A stretch of DNA of 64,000 nt from a bacterium (GTDB lineage: Bacteria > RBG-13-66-14): assembly GCA_035528375.1 (NCBI GenBank), contig DATKYS010000072.1, positions 15,859 to 79,858 on the forward strand. The letters run 5' to 3'. The translations under genes and the position numbers were made by a program. Below are positions 16,392-24,756 of this stretch, in pieces. The notes under the pieces were generated by a model that ran no database searches, had not been told where the DNA came from, and saw nothing but the letters and a program-made list of their open reading frames with translations. The first letter of the stretch is position 1. The number at the start of each line of letters is the position of its first letter.

Positions 16392-17792
16392 TTGCGAATT
16401 TCTCTGGATAACATCCGCGAGCACATAGTCGGATGGGATAAAAAGGTCCCCCTGGCCACGGGCGGCACGCGGCGCTACGTCTATCTGGACAACGCCGCCA
16501 GCACACCGGCCCTGGCCCCGGTGCGGGACAAGGTGAACGAGCTCATCGGCTGGTACTCCTCGATCCACCGCGGCACCGGCTTCAAGAGCGCCGTGGCCAC
16601 CCACGCCTACGAGCGGGCCCGGCAGGTGATACTCGACCTCGTCGGCGCCGGGGAAAACGACTACATCGCCGTCTTCAGCTCCAACACCACCGAGGCGCTC
16701 AACAAGCTGGCCTGCTCTCTGGGCTATCCCGAGGACCCAGTGGTTCTGGTGAGCCCGCTGGAGCACCACTCCAACGATCTGCCCTGGCGGCGGTACGCCG
16801 AACTGGCGTACCTCCCCATTTCCGCGGGAGGCGTCGTTGACCTGGCCGCCACCCGCAGACTCGTGGAGAGCCTCGCCGACCGTCTGGCTCTGATTGCGGT
16901 CACCGGGGCGAGCAACGTGACGGGCCTGCTGGTCCCGGTTCACGAGCTGGCGAAGATAGCCCACGCGAACGGGGTGAGGATTCTGGTGGACGGCGCCCAG
17001 CTCGCTCCGCACCTGCCACTCAGCGTGGACCCGGGCGAGCCGGGGGCGCATCTCGACTACGTCGTCATCGCCGGGCACAAGATGTACGCCCCCTACGGCG
17101 GCGCGGCGCTCATCGGTCGGAGGGACGCCCTCGAGGCCTGCGGTCCGGCCTGCCGGGGCGGCGGCACGGTGAAGCTCGTCACCCGCGACGACGTCGTGTG
17201 GGCCGACATGCCCGACCGGCTGGAGCCGGGCACGCCCAACTTCGTCGGCGCGGTCGCCATGGCGGTGGCGGCTAAAACGCTCGAGACGCTGGGTTACGAC
17301 GCGATTCGACGTCGAGAGAACGAGATGACGAAACGGCTGCTGGAAGGTTTGCTCGCGGTGCCCGGCATTACAATCTACGGCTCGTCCGACACGACCGCGC
17401 TCGACGGGCGGTTGGGGGTGGTCAGCTTCAACCTCGACGGGATACCGCACCAGCTCGTCGCCGCCGTTCTGGCCTTCGAGGGCGGCATCGGGGTCCGCAA
17501 CGGCTGCTTCTGCGCCCAGCCCTACGTCGCGGAGCTTCTGGGGTTGGGAAGGGAGGAATTCGCCCGGCTGGCGGGGGAGATGCTGACCGACGGCGACCGA
17601 CGCCGGATACCCGGCATGGTGCGGGCCAGCCTTGGTATCTACAATGATGAAGAGGATGTAGACCACTTCCTCGCCGAGCTCGCGCGCCTGGCGGAAAAAG
17701 GCCCACGGCTCGACTACACGCAGGACACGGCCACCGGCGCCTTCCACCCCGAGGGCTACGCACCCGATCTCGATCGCCACTTCGTCCTCTGA
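16392..17792 (+). CDS. Aminotransferase class V / cysteine desulfurase-like enzyme
   Basis: A 466-residue PLP enzyme. Visible features: YLDNAASTPA near 30, SSNTTEALN near 95-103, EHHSND near 121, DGAQ near 199, the PLP-binding lysine in AGHKMYAPYGG near 224, and a cysteine loop VRNGCFCAQPYV near 374 in the place of the catalytic cysteine of CsdA/SufS-type enzymes. It is longer than SufS (about 406) with extra sequence near the C-terminus. It may release sulfur from cysteine or act as another class V transferase. No SufE or other suf/isc gene is adjacent. Start is TTG preceded by AAGGAGAGG. Confidence 0.8.
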   Translation: MRISLDNIREHIVGWDKKVPLATGGTRRYVYLDNAASTPALAPVRDKVNELIGWYSSIHRGTGFKSAVATHAYERARQVILDLVGAGENDYIAVFSSNTTEALNKLACSLGYPEDPVVLVSPLEHHSNDLPWRRYAELAYLPISAGGVVDLAATRRLVESLADRLALIAVTGASNVTGLLVPVHELAKIAHANGVRILVDGAQLAPHLPLSVDPGEPGAHLDYVVIAGHKMYAPYGGAALIGRRDALEACGPACRGGGTVKLVTRDDVVWADMPDRLEPGTPNFVGAVAMAVAAKTLETLGYDAIRRRENEMTKRLLEGLLAVPGITIYGSSDTTALDGRLGVVSFNLDGIPHQLVAAVLAFEGGIGVRNGCFCAQPYVAELLGLGREEFARLAGEMLTDGDRRRIPGMVRASLGIYNDEEDVDHFLAELARLAEKGPRLDYTQDTATGAFHPEGYAPDLDRHFVL

Positions 17793-17815
17793 CGCCGCCG
17801 CGTCCGGTAAACTAT

Positions 17816-17843
17816 TGGGGGTGCGCGATGGGCGCACCCCTTT
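17816..17843 (+). terminator. Rho-independent terminator after the CsdA-like gene
   Basis: GGGGGTGCGC-GATG-GGCGCACCCC followed by TTT. Placed 24 bases after the stop and just before the next promoter. Confidence 0.75.
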
Positions 17844-17855
17844 CCGCGACTGCGG

Positions 17856-17883
17856 TTGACGTTCCCCTCAAGGTTCGTATATT
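17856..17883 (+). promoter_or_regulatory. Sigma-70-type promoter of the small secreted protein
   Basis: TTGACG, a 16-base spacer, TATATT. Transcription would begin near 17890, giving a leader of about 42 bases that includes the GGAAGGGAGGG ribosome-binding site. Confidence 0.7.
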
Positions 17884-17931
17884 ATGTATCAATCACTGAA
17901 ACGGGAGAGAAACCGGAGGAAGGGAGGGACG

Positions 17932-18261
17932 ATGTACGTTGTGCGAAAGTGGGCTGTTCTGCTGCTGCTCCTTACCCTCGTCCTGGGCGCCTGGGCCGAG
18001 GTGAAGCAGTACGAGGTGACACTCACCCTGACCAGCGAACAGATCAAGTCCGTAAAGGGGGGCTACGGGCGGACCGTCGCCGTCAAATTCACCGCGGCCC
18101 AGCTCACCGCCATCCGGGATGTCCTGCCTGAGTTCGACTTGACCGAGATGACGCTGACCTCCTCGCTCCTGGGGCGGAGCAACCAGATTCTGCTCGTCAT
18201 CAAGGCTTTCGACGACCCGCGCGGACGGTTATTCGAGGCCAACCCGCAGCCGTCGCCGTAG
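17932..18261 (+). CDS. Small secreted protein of unknown function
   Basis: 109 residues: a signal peptide (MYVVRKWAVLLLLLTLVLGAWAE, cleavage expected after about residue 22) and a ~87-residue mature domain that looks alpha/beta and has no cysteine. The ATG at 17932 follows GGAAGGGAGGG closely; an upstream in-frame ATG at 17884 would put charged residues before the signal and lies at the promoter. It stands alone, between a terminator and a repeat field. Not recognised as a known family. Confidence 0.65.
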   Translation: MYVVRKWAVLLLLLTLVLGAWAEVKQYEVTLTLTSEQIKSVKGGYGRTVAVKFTAAQLTAIRDVLPEFDLTEMTLTSSLLGRSNQILLVIKAFDDPRGRLFEANPQPSP

Positions 18262-18500
18262 GCATTCGGGCTGCTTTATAATGGTGTAGGGCGGCCCCTC
18301 TGCGGGCCGCCGCGAATAACCCCCCTCCCTGGACAATTCCTAGTTGCGATGATGTAGGGGCCGACCGACGGCGCGCCGTTTAGGTCGGTTGAGCGGGCGA
18401 CCGTGGAGGACTCGTCCTACCAGTCGCCCCTACGGATAGGATTCGCGACTTGCCGACGTAGGGGCGGGTCTCCTTACCCGCCCGCCTGCCACCGAACACC

Positions 18501-18560
18501 AAATGAAGGGCGGGGATTTTAACCGAGCGAAGCGAGCTATGCCCCTGGTAAATCCCCGCC
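18501..18560. repeat. 60-base nested palindromic repeat, copy 1
   Basis: Outer arms GGCGGGGATTT and AAATCCCCGCC enclose an inner palindrome-like core GAGCGAAGCGAGC. Identical to the copy at 18735-18794 at 59 of 60 positions. A run of T follows this copy only. Confidence 0.85.
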
Positions 18561-18734
18561 GTTTTTTACCCCTCTACCCGACCCGTAGGCGCGCCTTCCC
18601 CCAAAGGGGGGAGGGAGAATAAAGCAGCCCTCACCCCCGGTCCACGCCTCGCAGACCTTTGTAGGAGTAGCGAAAATTGCGGGCCGACCTGAAGGTCGGC
18701 CCCTACGAAGGCTTCGCAGACGGGCTGTGGTGTT

Positions 18735-18794
18735 AAATGAAGGGCGGGGATTTTAACCGAGCGAAGCGAGCTATGCCCCTGGCAAATCCCCGCC
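18735..18794. repeat. 60-base nested palindromic repeat, copy 2
   Basis: Same as copy 1 except for one T-to-C change in CTGGCAAATC. The two copies are 234 bases apart in direct orientation. Core-less versions of the outer arms occur at about 22746-22779 and 57197-57230. Confidence 0.85.
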
Positions 18795-18856
18795 GCGCTT
18801 TACCCCTCACCCTCACCCCCGACCACTCCTCACAGGCCCCTTCCTGGGGCAGACGC

Positions 18857-19480
18857 TCACAGGGCGATGCCGAAGAGGAGGGAAAATCCGCCGACCTGGG
18901 CCAACTCGCCGCTCCAGGCCAGCTCCAGCCGCAGCTCGGCGTTCAGGCGGAAGTTTTTCTCGCGGAAGAAGTCCAGTCCGGCGGCCAGGTGGGGCATGAA
19001 TAAAAGCTCGGTGAATCCGTCCTCGCGGCCGCCCCCGGCCAGCAGCCGCTCACCCATGTTGAAGATGGTGAAACCCACGCCGCCGCCCACGTAGGGGCTG
19101 AAATTTTCCCCAAACTCATAGTACGCGCCCAGGGAGAAGGGCACGACGAGGAAGCTCGGTGTGTTGTCGAAATCCGGGTTGTTATCCACCTCGCCCAGGT
19201 AGAGGCCCAGCGTGGCCATGGCCTTCCAGTCGCCGCCCTCGAGGTTGACGAGGCCTTCGAAGCGCCAGGCCAGCGAATCGAAGTGGAGGTAGTTTTCCTG
19301 GGAGAAGGGGAGGAAGAAGCCGAAGCGACCGCCGTAGTAAATCCCCGTGGCGACGTCGGTCACGCCGGTCACCCCGGCGGGGATGACGATGTGCCCGGGC
19401 GTTCCGGGCAGGACCTCGTCTTCGGCCGCGAGGGCGACGAGCGCCGACAGCAGGAGGACTGCACAGACGAGGCGGGACAT
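18857..19480 (-). CDS. Outer-membrane beta-barrel protein
   Basis: 207 residues with a signal peptide (MSRLVCAVLLLSALVALAAE). The mature part alternates hydrophobic and polar residues in many short strands (YYGGRFGFFLP, FSPYVGGGVGFTIF, FRLNAELRLELAW) and ends FSLLFGIAL, close to the aromatic/hydrophobic C-terminal signature of outer-membrane barrels. About eight strands are expected, as in OmpA/OmpW-like small barrels. Function unknown. It has its own promoter (19508-19536) and AAGGAGAG before the ATG. Confidence 0.72.
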   Translation of the reverse strand: MSRLVCAVLLLSALVALAAEDEVLPGTPGHIVIPAGVTGVTDVATGIYYGGRFGFFLPFSQENYLHFDSLAWRFEGLVNLEGGDWKAMATLGLYLGEVDNNPDFDNTPSFLVVPFSLGAYYEFGENFSPYVGGGVGFTIFNMGERLLAGGGREDGFTELLFMPHLAAGLDFFREKNFRLNAELRLELAWSGELAQVGGFSLLFGIAL

Positions 19481-19507
19481 GGCTCTCCTTGTGAGCGAAT
19501 CGTCACA

Positions 19508-19536
19508 AGTGTAGCCGGGGACGGGCCCTTTCGCAA
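19508..19536 (-). promoter_or_regulatory. Promoter of the beta-barrel gene
   Basis: On the minus strand: TTGCGA, 17-base spacer ending GGC, TACACT. It immediately follows the terminator of the upstream gene. Confidence 0.65.
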
Positions 19537-19537
19537 G

Positions 19538-19559
19538 AAAAAAGCGGGCTCAGGCCCGC
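19538..19559 (-). terminator. Rho-independent terminator of the yajC-buk-PGI/PMI operon
   Basis: Minus-strand hairpin GCGGGC-CTGA-GCCCGC followed by TTTTTT. The stop codon TGA of the PGI/PMI gene is inside the loop, so the hairpin overlaps the end of the coding region. Confidence 0.8.
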
Positions 19560-20515
19560 CTCTTGAACTCCTCGATCCGGGTGACGGGACCCGGTTCCAC
19601 ATTCCGCTCCCGCGCCAGGGCCAGGGAGAGGAGGTCTCCACGGAGGACCAGCCCCAGGGCGGCGGTCAGCGGTTCGGGACCCTCTCCTTTGAGAAAGATG
19701 GTTTGAACGCCGTCACGGAGGACCTCGTCCAGCGGCGGTGCGTCGGTCAGTGTCAGGCAGAGGCGTCGAGGCGGCTCGCCCGGTCCGGCGCCCTCTATCT
19801 CGTTGTGGGCCAGCTCGGGCAGCGTGCCGGACCAGGCGTACATCTTGGCGTTCTCGTTCAACTGTTGCTTCAGGCGCACCGCGGCGGCGGCGGTTAGCGG
19901 GCAGGTGCCGTAGACGACCAGGGGGCGGTCCTTCAACTTCCGGGCCAGCTCCTCGATGTCGGTGTAACCGCCGGCGGAGAGCCCGTCGCGCAGACGCTTC
20001 AGCGCCGCGACGACTTTCCCCGACTCCCAAAGTTTTTCGCCGGTCAGCCGCTCCACGGCGTGCAGGCCGGTGCCCAGGAGGAAGCCGAAGGCGGCCCGGG
20101 GCGGCATTCCGCCGGGCACGGTGAGGAGGGGCAGACCCTTTTCCGTTAAAAACGCGCCGAGCTTCCCGCCGGTGGAAATGCCGACCACCGCGGCGCCGCT
20201 ATCCATCCCCTCCCGGAGCGTGGCCAGAGTTTCCGCAGTCTCGCCGGAATGGGAAATCGCCAGCAGGGCGTCGTCACGGGAGAGCCAACTCGGGACCCCC
20301 GACCAGGGCCAGGGGATGACGGGGGTGCTGTTTTTATGGGACAGTGCTTCGAGGAATTTGGCGGAAACGCCGCTGCCGCCCATTCCGGCGACGAGGACGC
20401 GCCCGGGCGGGCGTTTCGGAGCACGGAGGCCGTCCAGCCCCGGAGCCTCGTAGGCGAGCTGTTCGGGCAGGCTTTCGGCCCACCGCCGCATCTGCGCCGC
20501 CGTCGCCCCGACCAT
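19550..20515 (-). CDS. Bifunctional phosphoglucose/phosphomannose isomerase
   Basis: About 321 residues, SIS-domain family. Motifs: VAGMGGSGVSAK near 41-52, AISHSGETAETL near 86-97, and the C-terminal catalytic block LPELAHNEIEG with its His near 236-246. Family members, mainly in archaea and some bacteria, interconvert glucose-6-phosphate, mannose-6-phosphate and fructose-6-phosphate. The ATG at 20515 is chosen; an in-frame GTG at 20542 lies inside a GC-rich hairpin and is less likely. It is the last gene of the yajC-buk operon. Confidence 0.83.
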   Translation of the reverse strand: MVGATAAQMRRWAESLPEQLAYEAPGLDGLRAPKRPPGRVLVAGMGGSGVSAKFLEALSHKNSTPVIPWPWSGVPSWLSRDDALLAISHSGETAETLATLREGMDSGAAVVGISTGGKLGAFLTEKGLPLLTVPGGMPPRAAFGFLLGTGLHAVERLTGEKLWESGKVVAALKRLRDGLSAGGYTDIEELARKLKDRPLVVYGTCPLTAAAAVRLKQQLNENAKMYAWSGTLPELAHNEIEGAGPGEPPRRLCLTLTDAPPLDEVLRDGVQTIFLKGEGPEPLTAALGLVLRGDLLSLALARERNVEPGPVTRIEEFKRRA

Positions 20516-20536
20516 GCCGTTCCCCGGTAGTTTTAA

Positions 20537-20555
20537 GGGCACCCGGCGGGTGCCC
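20537..20555 (-). terminator. Hairpin between buk and the isomerase gene
   Basis: GGGCACCC-GCC-GGGTGCCC followed on the minus strand by TTAAAA. The T run is short, so it may be an attenuator or an RNA-stabilising stem rather than a full terminator. Confidence 0.4.
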
Positions 20556-20573
20556 CGTGGGATTCAATAAAAG

Positions 20574-21644
20574 CTACTTGTAGACCTTCGACTTCTCCTC
20601 GCCGCGCAGGACACGGAGAGTTCCACGCGCCAGGGCTCCCATCTCGTCCTCGCCCGGATAGACGATAACTTCGCCCAGCCATTTTATCCGCGGCAGGAGC
20701 AGATCCGCAAAGGGTTTGCTCTTGGCGATCCCGCCGGTGATGACCACGGCGTCGGGCTTGCCTCCCAGGGCGGCGGCCATGGCGCCGCACTCCTTGGCCA
20801 CCTGGTACGCCATGGCGTCGAGCACGCGCTTGGAGTTCTTGTCGCCCGCCTCCACCCGGCGGTCTATCTCGAACATGTCGTCGGTGCCCAGGTAAGCCAC
20901 GAGCCCGCCCTGGCCCACGACCCGGTTCTTGAGCTCGGCGGCTGAGTATTTGCCGGAGAAGCAGAGCTTGATCAGGCCGGTTGTGGGCAGGCCGCCCGCG
21001 CGCTGGGGGGAGAAGGGTCCACCGTCGTTGGCGTTGTTCACGTCAATCATCTTCCCCCGGCGATGCGCGGAGACACTGATGCCGGTACCCAGGTGGGCGA
21101 TTACCAGGTTCAGCTTATCGTAGGGCTTCTTCAGCTTTTCGGCCGCCCGGCGGGCGACGGCCTTGAGGTTCAGGGCGTGGGAGAGGGACTTGCGCTCCAG
21201 CTCCGGCAGGCCGCTCAGCCGCGCCACGTCGTCGAACTCGTCCACGCTCACCGGGTCAACGATGAAGGCCGGGATGCCGTGGGGCTTGGCTATCTCGAAA
21301 GCCAGAAGGCTGCCGAGGTTGCTGGCGTGCTCGGCGGCCACTTTGCCCGTGAGCACGTCCGAGACCATCGCCTTGTTGACCTTGTACGTGCCCGAGACCA
21401 TGGGCTTGAAAGCCCCGCCCCGGCCCACCGTCGCGTCGAGGTCCTTCGGGGAGAGGCCGATTTTGCCCAAAACCTCGAGGATGAGGTTCTTGCGGTACTC
21501 GAGCTGGTCCAGGATGCTCGAAAAAGACGAGAGTTGGTCGTCGTGGTGCCTGACCACCTCGCTGAAGCTCATCTTCTCGCCGTCGTATACGGCGATCTTG
21601 GTCGAGGTGGCACCGGGGTTGATCACGAGTATCTTTTCAGCCAT
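20574..21644 (-). CDS. buk: Butyrate kinase
   Basis: 356 residues of the acetokinase (ASKHA) family. It opens with ILVINPGATSTKIAVYDGE, the phosphate-binding first block, and has AHLGTGISVSAHRRGKMIDVNN and GDGGPFSPQRAG-like blocks (here NDGGPFSPQRAGGLPTTGL) diagnostic of butyrate kinase over acetate kinase. It makes butyrate and ATP from butyryl phosphate, or works on branched-chain acyl phosphates. No phosphate butyryltransferase gene is adjacent. The ATG at 21644 is selected because the protein then begins MAEKILVINPG; TGAGGAAGGG lies upstream. Confidence 0.92.
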   Translation of the reverse strand: MAEKILVINPGATSTKIAVYDGEKMSFSEVVRHHDDQLSSFSSILDQLEYRKNLILEVLGKIGLSPKDLDATVGRGGAFKPMVSGTYKVNKAMVSDVLTGKVAAEHASNLGSLLAFEIAKPHGIPAFIVDPVSVDEFDDVARLSGLPELERKSLSHALNLKAVARRAAEKLKKPYDKLNLVIAHLGTGISVSAHRRGKMIDVNNANDGGPFSPQRAGGLPTTGLIKLCFSGKYSAAELKNRVVGQGGLVAYLGTDDMFEIDRRVEAGDKNSKRVLDAMAYQVAKECGAMAAALGGKPDAVVITGGIAKSKPFADLLLPRIKWLGEVIVYPGEDEMGALARGTLRVLRGEEKSKVYK

Positions 21645-21692
21645 CTCACGCCCTTCCTCAGTTGCCGGTCGGTCACCGGTCAAAGGTGGGAG

Positions 21693-22040
21693 CTACTCGG
21701 CCGAACGGTCCTTGGAAATCACCTGGGCGATGGAGCTCTTCAGAAACTCGAGCTTCACGTCGCCCGAGACGCGGATGGTCACCGAGTCCTCCCGGTCGTC
21801 CACCCCCACGACGGTGCCCTTCAGGCCGCCGATGGTCACCACGCGGTCGCCTTTGGTGACGGCGCTGAGCATGGCCTGTTTCTGTTTCTCCTTCTTGCGC
21901 TGGGGCATGATGATCAGGAAGTAGAAGATGGCGATGACGATGACGAAGGGGAGGATGAGGCCGAGGATTCCCCCGCCGCCGTCGCCACCCTCTCCGCCGC
22001 CTCCGCCTCCCGAGAGCGCGTAAACCAGATGTGTGAACAA
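21693..22040 (-). CDS. yajC: Sec translocon accessory subunit YajC
   Basis: 115 residues. A single membrane segment (LILPFVIVIAIFYFLIIMPQ) is followed by QRKKEKQKQAMLSAVTKGDRVVTIGGLKGTVVGV, the canonical YajC sequence. It associates with SecDF and SecYEG at the inner membrane. Before the membrane segment is a low-complexity glycine run (about 11 of 16 residues Gly), which is unusual. The start is TTG with GAGGAG six bases upstream. secD and secF are not next to it, unlike the usual order. Confidence 0.92.
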   Translation of the reverse strand: MFTHLVYALSGGGGGGEGGDGGGGILGLILPFVIVIAIFYFLIIMPQRKKEKQKQAMLSAVTKGDRVVTIGGLKGTVVGVDDREDSVTIRVSGDVKLEFLKSSIAQVISKDRSAE

Positions 22041-22092
22041 GGGTTACTCTCCTCTGACCGGTGGGCTTGAGACGTTAACTCGCAACCGCCGA

Positions 22093-22121
22093 AGTGTAGC
22101 AAACCCTCAACTTACGGTCAA
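22093..22121 (-). promoter_or_regulatory. Promoter of the yajC-buk operon
   Basis: On the minus strand: TTGACC, a 17-base spacer ending TGC, TACACT. It is divergent from, and only 10 bases away from, the promoter at 22132. Confidence 0.75.
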
Positions 22122-22131
22122 CTCCCCAAGC

Positions 22132-22160
22132 TTGTCAGCCGGCGGGGGGGTGTGTAAGAT
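22132..22160 (+). promoter_or_regulatory. Promoter of the small membrane protein at 22212
   Basis: TTGTCA, 17-base spacer, TAAGAT; start expected near 22167. Confidence 0.65.
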
Positions 22161-22211
22161 AACGGCAATTATCATGTCCTCCCGCCTCCACCGACGGAGG
22201 AGCCGGCCGAT

Positions 22212-22667
22212 ATGTGCAGACTGCCCGCGGTTCTGCTAATGCTGCTCCTGGCCGTCGTCTACGCCGATCCCCTGCCGGTTCCCGAGGTGTACGGCGAAAC
22301 CGAGGAAATGCCGGCTCCCGAGCGCTACTCGTGGGAGGCGGGCCTTTTAGGCAACCTCGTCCCCGGGCTGGGTTACTTCCTCATCGAGGAACCGATCTGG
22401 GGCGTCGTGGAGATCGGCCTAGTGGGAGGCGGAGTAGCCCTGATGATCATCGGGGCGAACCAAACCGGATCACTGGCCGGGTTCGACGAGATATTATTCG
22501 GCGCGTGTATCATGAACACCGCTTACCTGGGCGGCCTGATCCACGCCCCGCTCCTGGCATTGGAAAAGAACGAGCGGCTGGAATACGCCCTCTATCTCTC
22601 CCCGGGTCTGGGCGTCTCCGGCGACGGCGAGTTCTATCCCACGCTGAGCCTGGCGCTGCGTTTTTAA
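22212..22667 (+). CDS. Small exported or membrane protein of unknown function
   Basis: 151 residues: N-terminal signal or anchor (MCRLPAVLLMLLLAVVYAD), then three moderately hydrophobic stretches (LLGNLVPGLGYFLIEEPIWGVVEIG, VALMIIGANQ, ACIMNTAYLGGLIHAPLLAL). The 'NLVPGLGYFLIEEPIWGV' stretch resembles small proteins annotated as DUF5683-like or outer membrane associated, but I cannot name the family with confidence. The ATG follows GGAGCCGGCCGAT, and a good promoter lies upstream. Transcribed alone. Confidence 0.65.
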   Translation: MCRLPAVLLMLLLAVVYADPLPVPEVYGETEEMPAPERYSWEAGLLGNLVPGLGYFLIEEPIWGVVEIGLVGGGVALMIIGANQTGSLAGFDEILFGACIMNTAYLGGLIHAPLLALEKNERLEYALYLSPGLGVSGDGEFYPTLSLALRF

Positions 22668-22960
22668 GGCTCACCGGGCTTACCTAAGGGGCGACAGTTT
22701 CCCTCTCCCCGTCGGAGAGGGACCTAAGGTGAGGGCTGCCTTATAAAACGGCGGGGATTACAATCCCCTCCCTACATCTTAGGCAAGGCGGTGGGATTGA
22801 ATCGCCCGCGGGTGTGGACACCCGCCCCTACGTTTTTCAAACGACGGCGATCAACGAGGGCCGACGTAGGGGCCGACCGACGGCGCGCCGTTTAGATCGG
22901 ACCGAGGCGGCGCTAAACAGACTGAATTCCCAAATTGCAGCGGGGAGCCTCCCCCCTCAG
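22668..22960. repeat. Intergenic repeat field upstream of fhs
   Basis: Contains a CCCTCTCCCCGTCGG/AGAGGG arm pair near 22700-22735, the core-less GGCGGGGATT...AATCCCC element near 22746-22779, a GGGTGTGGACACCC palindrome at 22805-22832, and a 'TAGGGGCCGACCGACGGCGCGC' element at 22866-22902. About 120 further bases up to the fhs start show no gene or clear promoter. Confidence 0.75.
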
Positions 22961-23081
22961 TGCCGTTGAAATGGCATGGCCCTCGGTCGGCCCCGGAGAG
23001 CGCCCTTGTTTTTTAACCCGAATCTATACCATGATTACGGGCGTATCGGCCGCACGCGGTCGTCTTAAATGCAGGTGTCTC

Positions 23082-24755
23082 ATGCCCTTCCCGCCCGACA
23101 TAGAAATCGCCCAGGCGGCGAAGCCGCGGCCCATCGCCGAGGTCGCGGCCGGACTGGGCCTCGGGCCCGACGACCTCGACCTCTACGGTCGGGGCAAGGC
23201 CAAGGTCCACAACCACGCCCTCCGCAGATTCCAGGGTAGTATCGGCAAGCTCGTCCTGGTCTCCGCCATCACCCCCACCCCGGCGGGCGAGGGCAAGACC
23301 ACGGTGACCATCGGCCTGGCCCAGGGACTGGCCAAGCTGGGCGAGAAGGCGGCCTGCGCCCTGCGCGAGCCCTCCCTGGGGCCGATATTCGGCGTGAAAG
23401 GCGGCGCCGCCGGCGGCGGATACTCCCAGGTCATCCCCATGGAGGACATCAACCTCCACTTCACCGGCGACATCCACGCGGTCACCTCGGCGCACAACCT
23501 GTTGGCCGCGGCCCTGGACAACCATCTCTTTCGGGGCGACGCGAGCGGGCTGGACCCCCGCACCGTGACCTACCGCCGCGTGGTGGACATGAACGACCGC
23601 GAGCTGCGGGACATCGTCATCGGCCTCGGCGGCCGGACCCAGGGCGTGCCGCGGGAGTCCGGCTTCGACATCACCGCCGCCAGCGAGGTCATGGCCATCC
23701 TCTGCCTGGCGGAGGATTTCGAGGACCTGAAACGCCGCCTGGGGAGCATCCTCCTCGGCATGACTTACGACGGCAAGCCGGTGCTGGCCAAGGAGATAGG
23801 TGTTGCGGGCGCCATGACGATGCTGTTGAAGCACGCCATTCGGCCCAACCTGGTGCAGACCCTCGAGGGCGTTCCCGCCTTCATCCACGGCGGCCCCTTC
23901 GCCAACATCGCCCACGGCTGCAATTCGGTCCTCGCCACCCGCATGGCCCTGGCCTTCAGCGACTGGGGGATCACCGAGGCCGGCTTCGGCTTCGATTTGG
24001 GCGCGGAGAAGTTCTTCGACATCAAGTGCGTCTCCGGCAAATTCTGCCCCAGCCTGGTGGTCCTGGTGGCCACCTGCCGGGCGCTGAAGATGCACGGCGG
24101 AGTGAAGAAGCGGGACCTGGCCGAGCCCAACCCCGAAGCCCTGGCCCGCGGCCTGCCCAACCTGGAGAAGCACCTGGAGAATATAAAGAAGTTCGGGCTG
24201 CCGTCCGTGGTCTGTGTAAACCGCTTCTTCTCCGACACCGAGGAGGAGATGCGCGTCGTCCTGGACCGTTGCCGGGAGCTGGGGGTCCCCGCCGCCGTGG
24301 GCGAGGGCTTTGCCAAGGGCGGCGACGGGATGCTCGAGTTGGCCGAGCTGGTCCGGGAAAGCGCCCGGGATTGCACGGGTGACTTCAAGCCGCTCTACGA
24401 CTGGAGCTGGCCCGTCGAGAAGAAAATCTACACCGTGGCCCACGAAATCTACGGCGCCGAGCACGTGGACTACACGTCCAAGGCGAAGCGCGACCTGAAA
24501 ACCATCGAGGACTTCGGCTACTCCGGGCTGCCGGTCTGCATCGCCAAGACGCAGAATTCCCTCTCGGACAACCCGGTGCTCCTGGGGCGCCCCAAGGACT
24601 TCGTGGTGACGGTGCGGGAGATTCAGATCGCCGCGGGGGCCGGGTTCGTCGTCCCGCTCACCGGGGACATCCTGCGCATGCCGGGCCTGCCCAAGGATCC
24701 GGCGGCAGTGCACATGGACATTGACCTGGACGGCAACATCACCGGGCTGTTTTAG
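23082..24755 (+). CDS. fhs: Formate--tetrahydrofolate ligase
   Basis: 557 residues, the normal length. It activates formate on tetrahydrofolate with ATP, in the methyl branch of the Wood-Ljungdahl pathway or in one-carbon and purine metabolism. Seen: TPTPAGEGKTT near 60-70 (nucleotide-binding loop), REPSLGPIFGVKGGAAGGGYSQV split across ~90-112, FTGDIHAVTSAHNLL near 127, and the C-terminal GAGFVVPLTGDI...MPGLPK. The ATG at 23082 gives the family N-terminus (DIEIAQAAK); the frame is open upstream without support. Other pathway genes are not in the window. Confidence 0.96.
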   Translation: MPFPPDIEIAQAAKPRPIAEVAAGLGLGPDDLDLYGRGKAKVHNHALRRFQGSIGKLVLVSAITPTPAGEGKTTVTIGLAQGLAKLGEKAACALREPSLGPIFGVKGGAAGGGYSQVIPMEDINLHFTGDIHAVTSAHNLLAAALDNHLFRGDASGLDPRTVTYRRVVDMNDRELRDIVIGLGGRTQGVPRESGFDITAASEVMAILCLAEDFEDLKRRLGSILLGMTYDGKPVLAKEIGVAGAMTMLLKHAIRPNLVQTLEGVPAFIHGGPFANIAHGCNSVLATRMALAFSDWGITEAGFGFDLGAEKFFDIKCVSGKFCPSLVVLVATCRALKMHGGVKKRDLAEPNPEALARGLPNLEKHLENIKKFGLPSVVCVNRFFSDTEEEMRVVLDRCRELGVPAAVGEGFAKGGDGMLELAELVRESARDCTGDFKPLYDWSWPVEKKIYTVAHEIYGAEHVDYTSKAKRDLKTIEDFGYSGLPVCIAKTQNSLSDNPVLLGRPKDFVVTVREIQIAAGAGFVVPLTGDILRMPGLPKDPAAVHMDIDLDGNITGLF

Positions 24756-24756
24756 C

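Larger units (their letters stand above)
18262..18856. repeat. Intergenic repeat field, no genes
   Basis: About 595 bases made almost wholly of the window's repeat families: a 'GTAGGGCGGCCCCTCTGCGGGCC' palindrome at 18286-18312, a 'GTAGGGGCCGACCGACGGCGCG' element with a long extension ending in CCCCTACG at 18355-18433, a 'TAGGGGCGGGT...ACCCGCCCG' palindrome at 18457-18484, two 60-base near-identical copies described separately, and a 'GGGCCGACCTGAAGGTCGGCCC' palindrome near 18680-18710. No open frame with coding character is seen. Confidence 0.8.

Noticed and set aside
16329-17837. A 502-codon minus-strand open frame opposite the CsdA-like gene
   Set aside because: No motif, His/Arg/Gly-rich antisense composition; the plus-strand PLP enzyme is clear.
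18286-18800. Possible CRISPR array because of repeated near-identical 60-base units
   Set aside because: Only two copies, spacing irregular, the spacer is made of other intergenic repeats, and no cas genes are present.
20537-20555. GTG at 20542 as start of the isomerase gene
   Set aside because: It lies within a strong hairpin and lacks a ribosome-binding site; the ATG at 20515 agrees better with the start of the conserved region.
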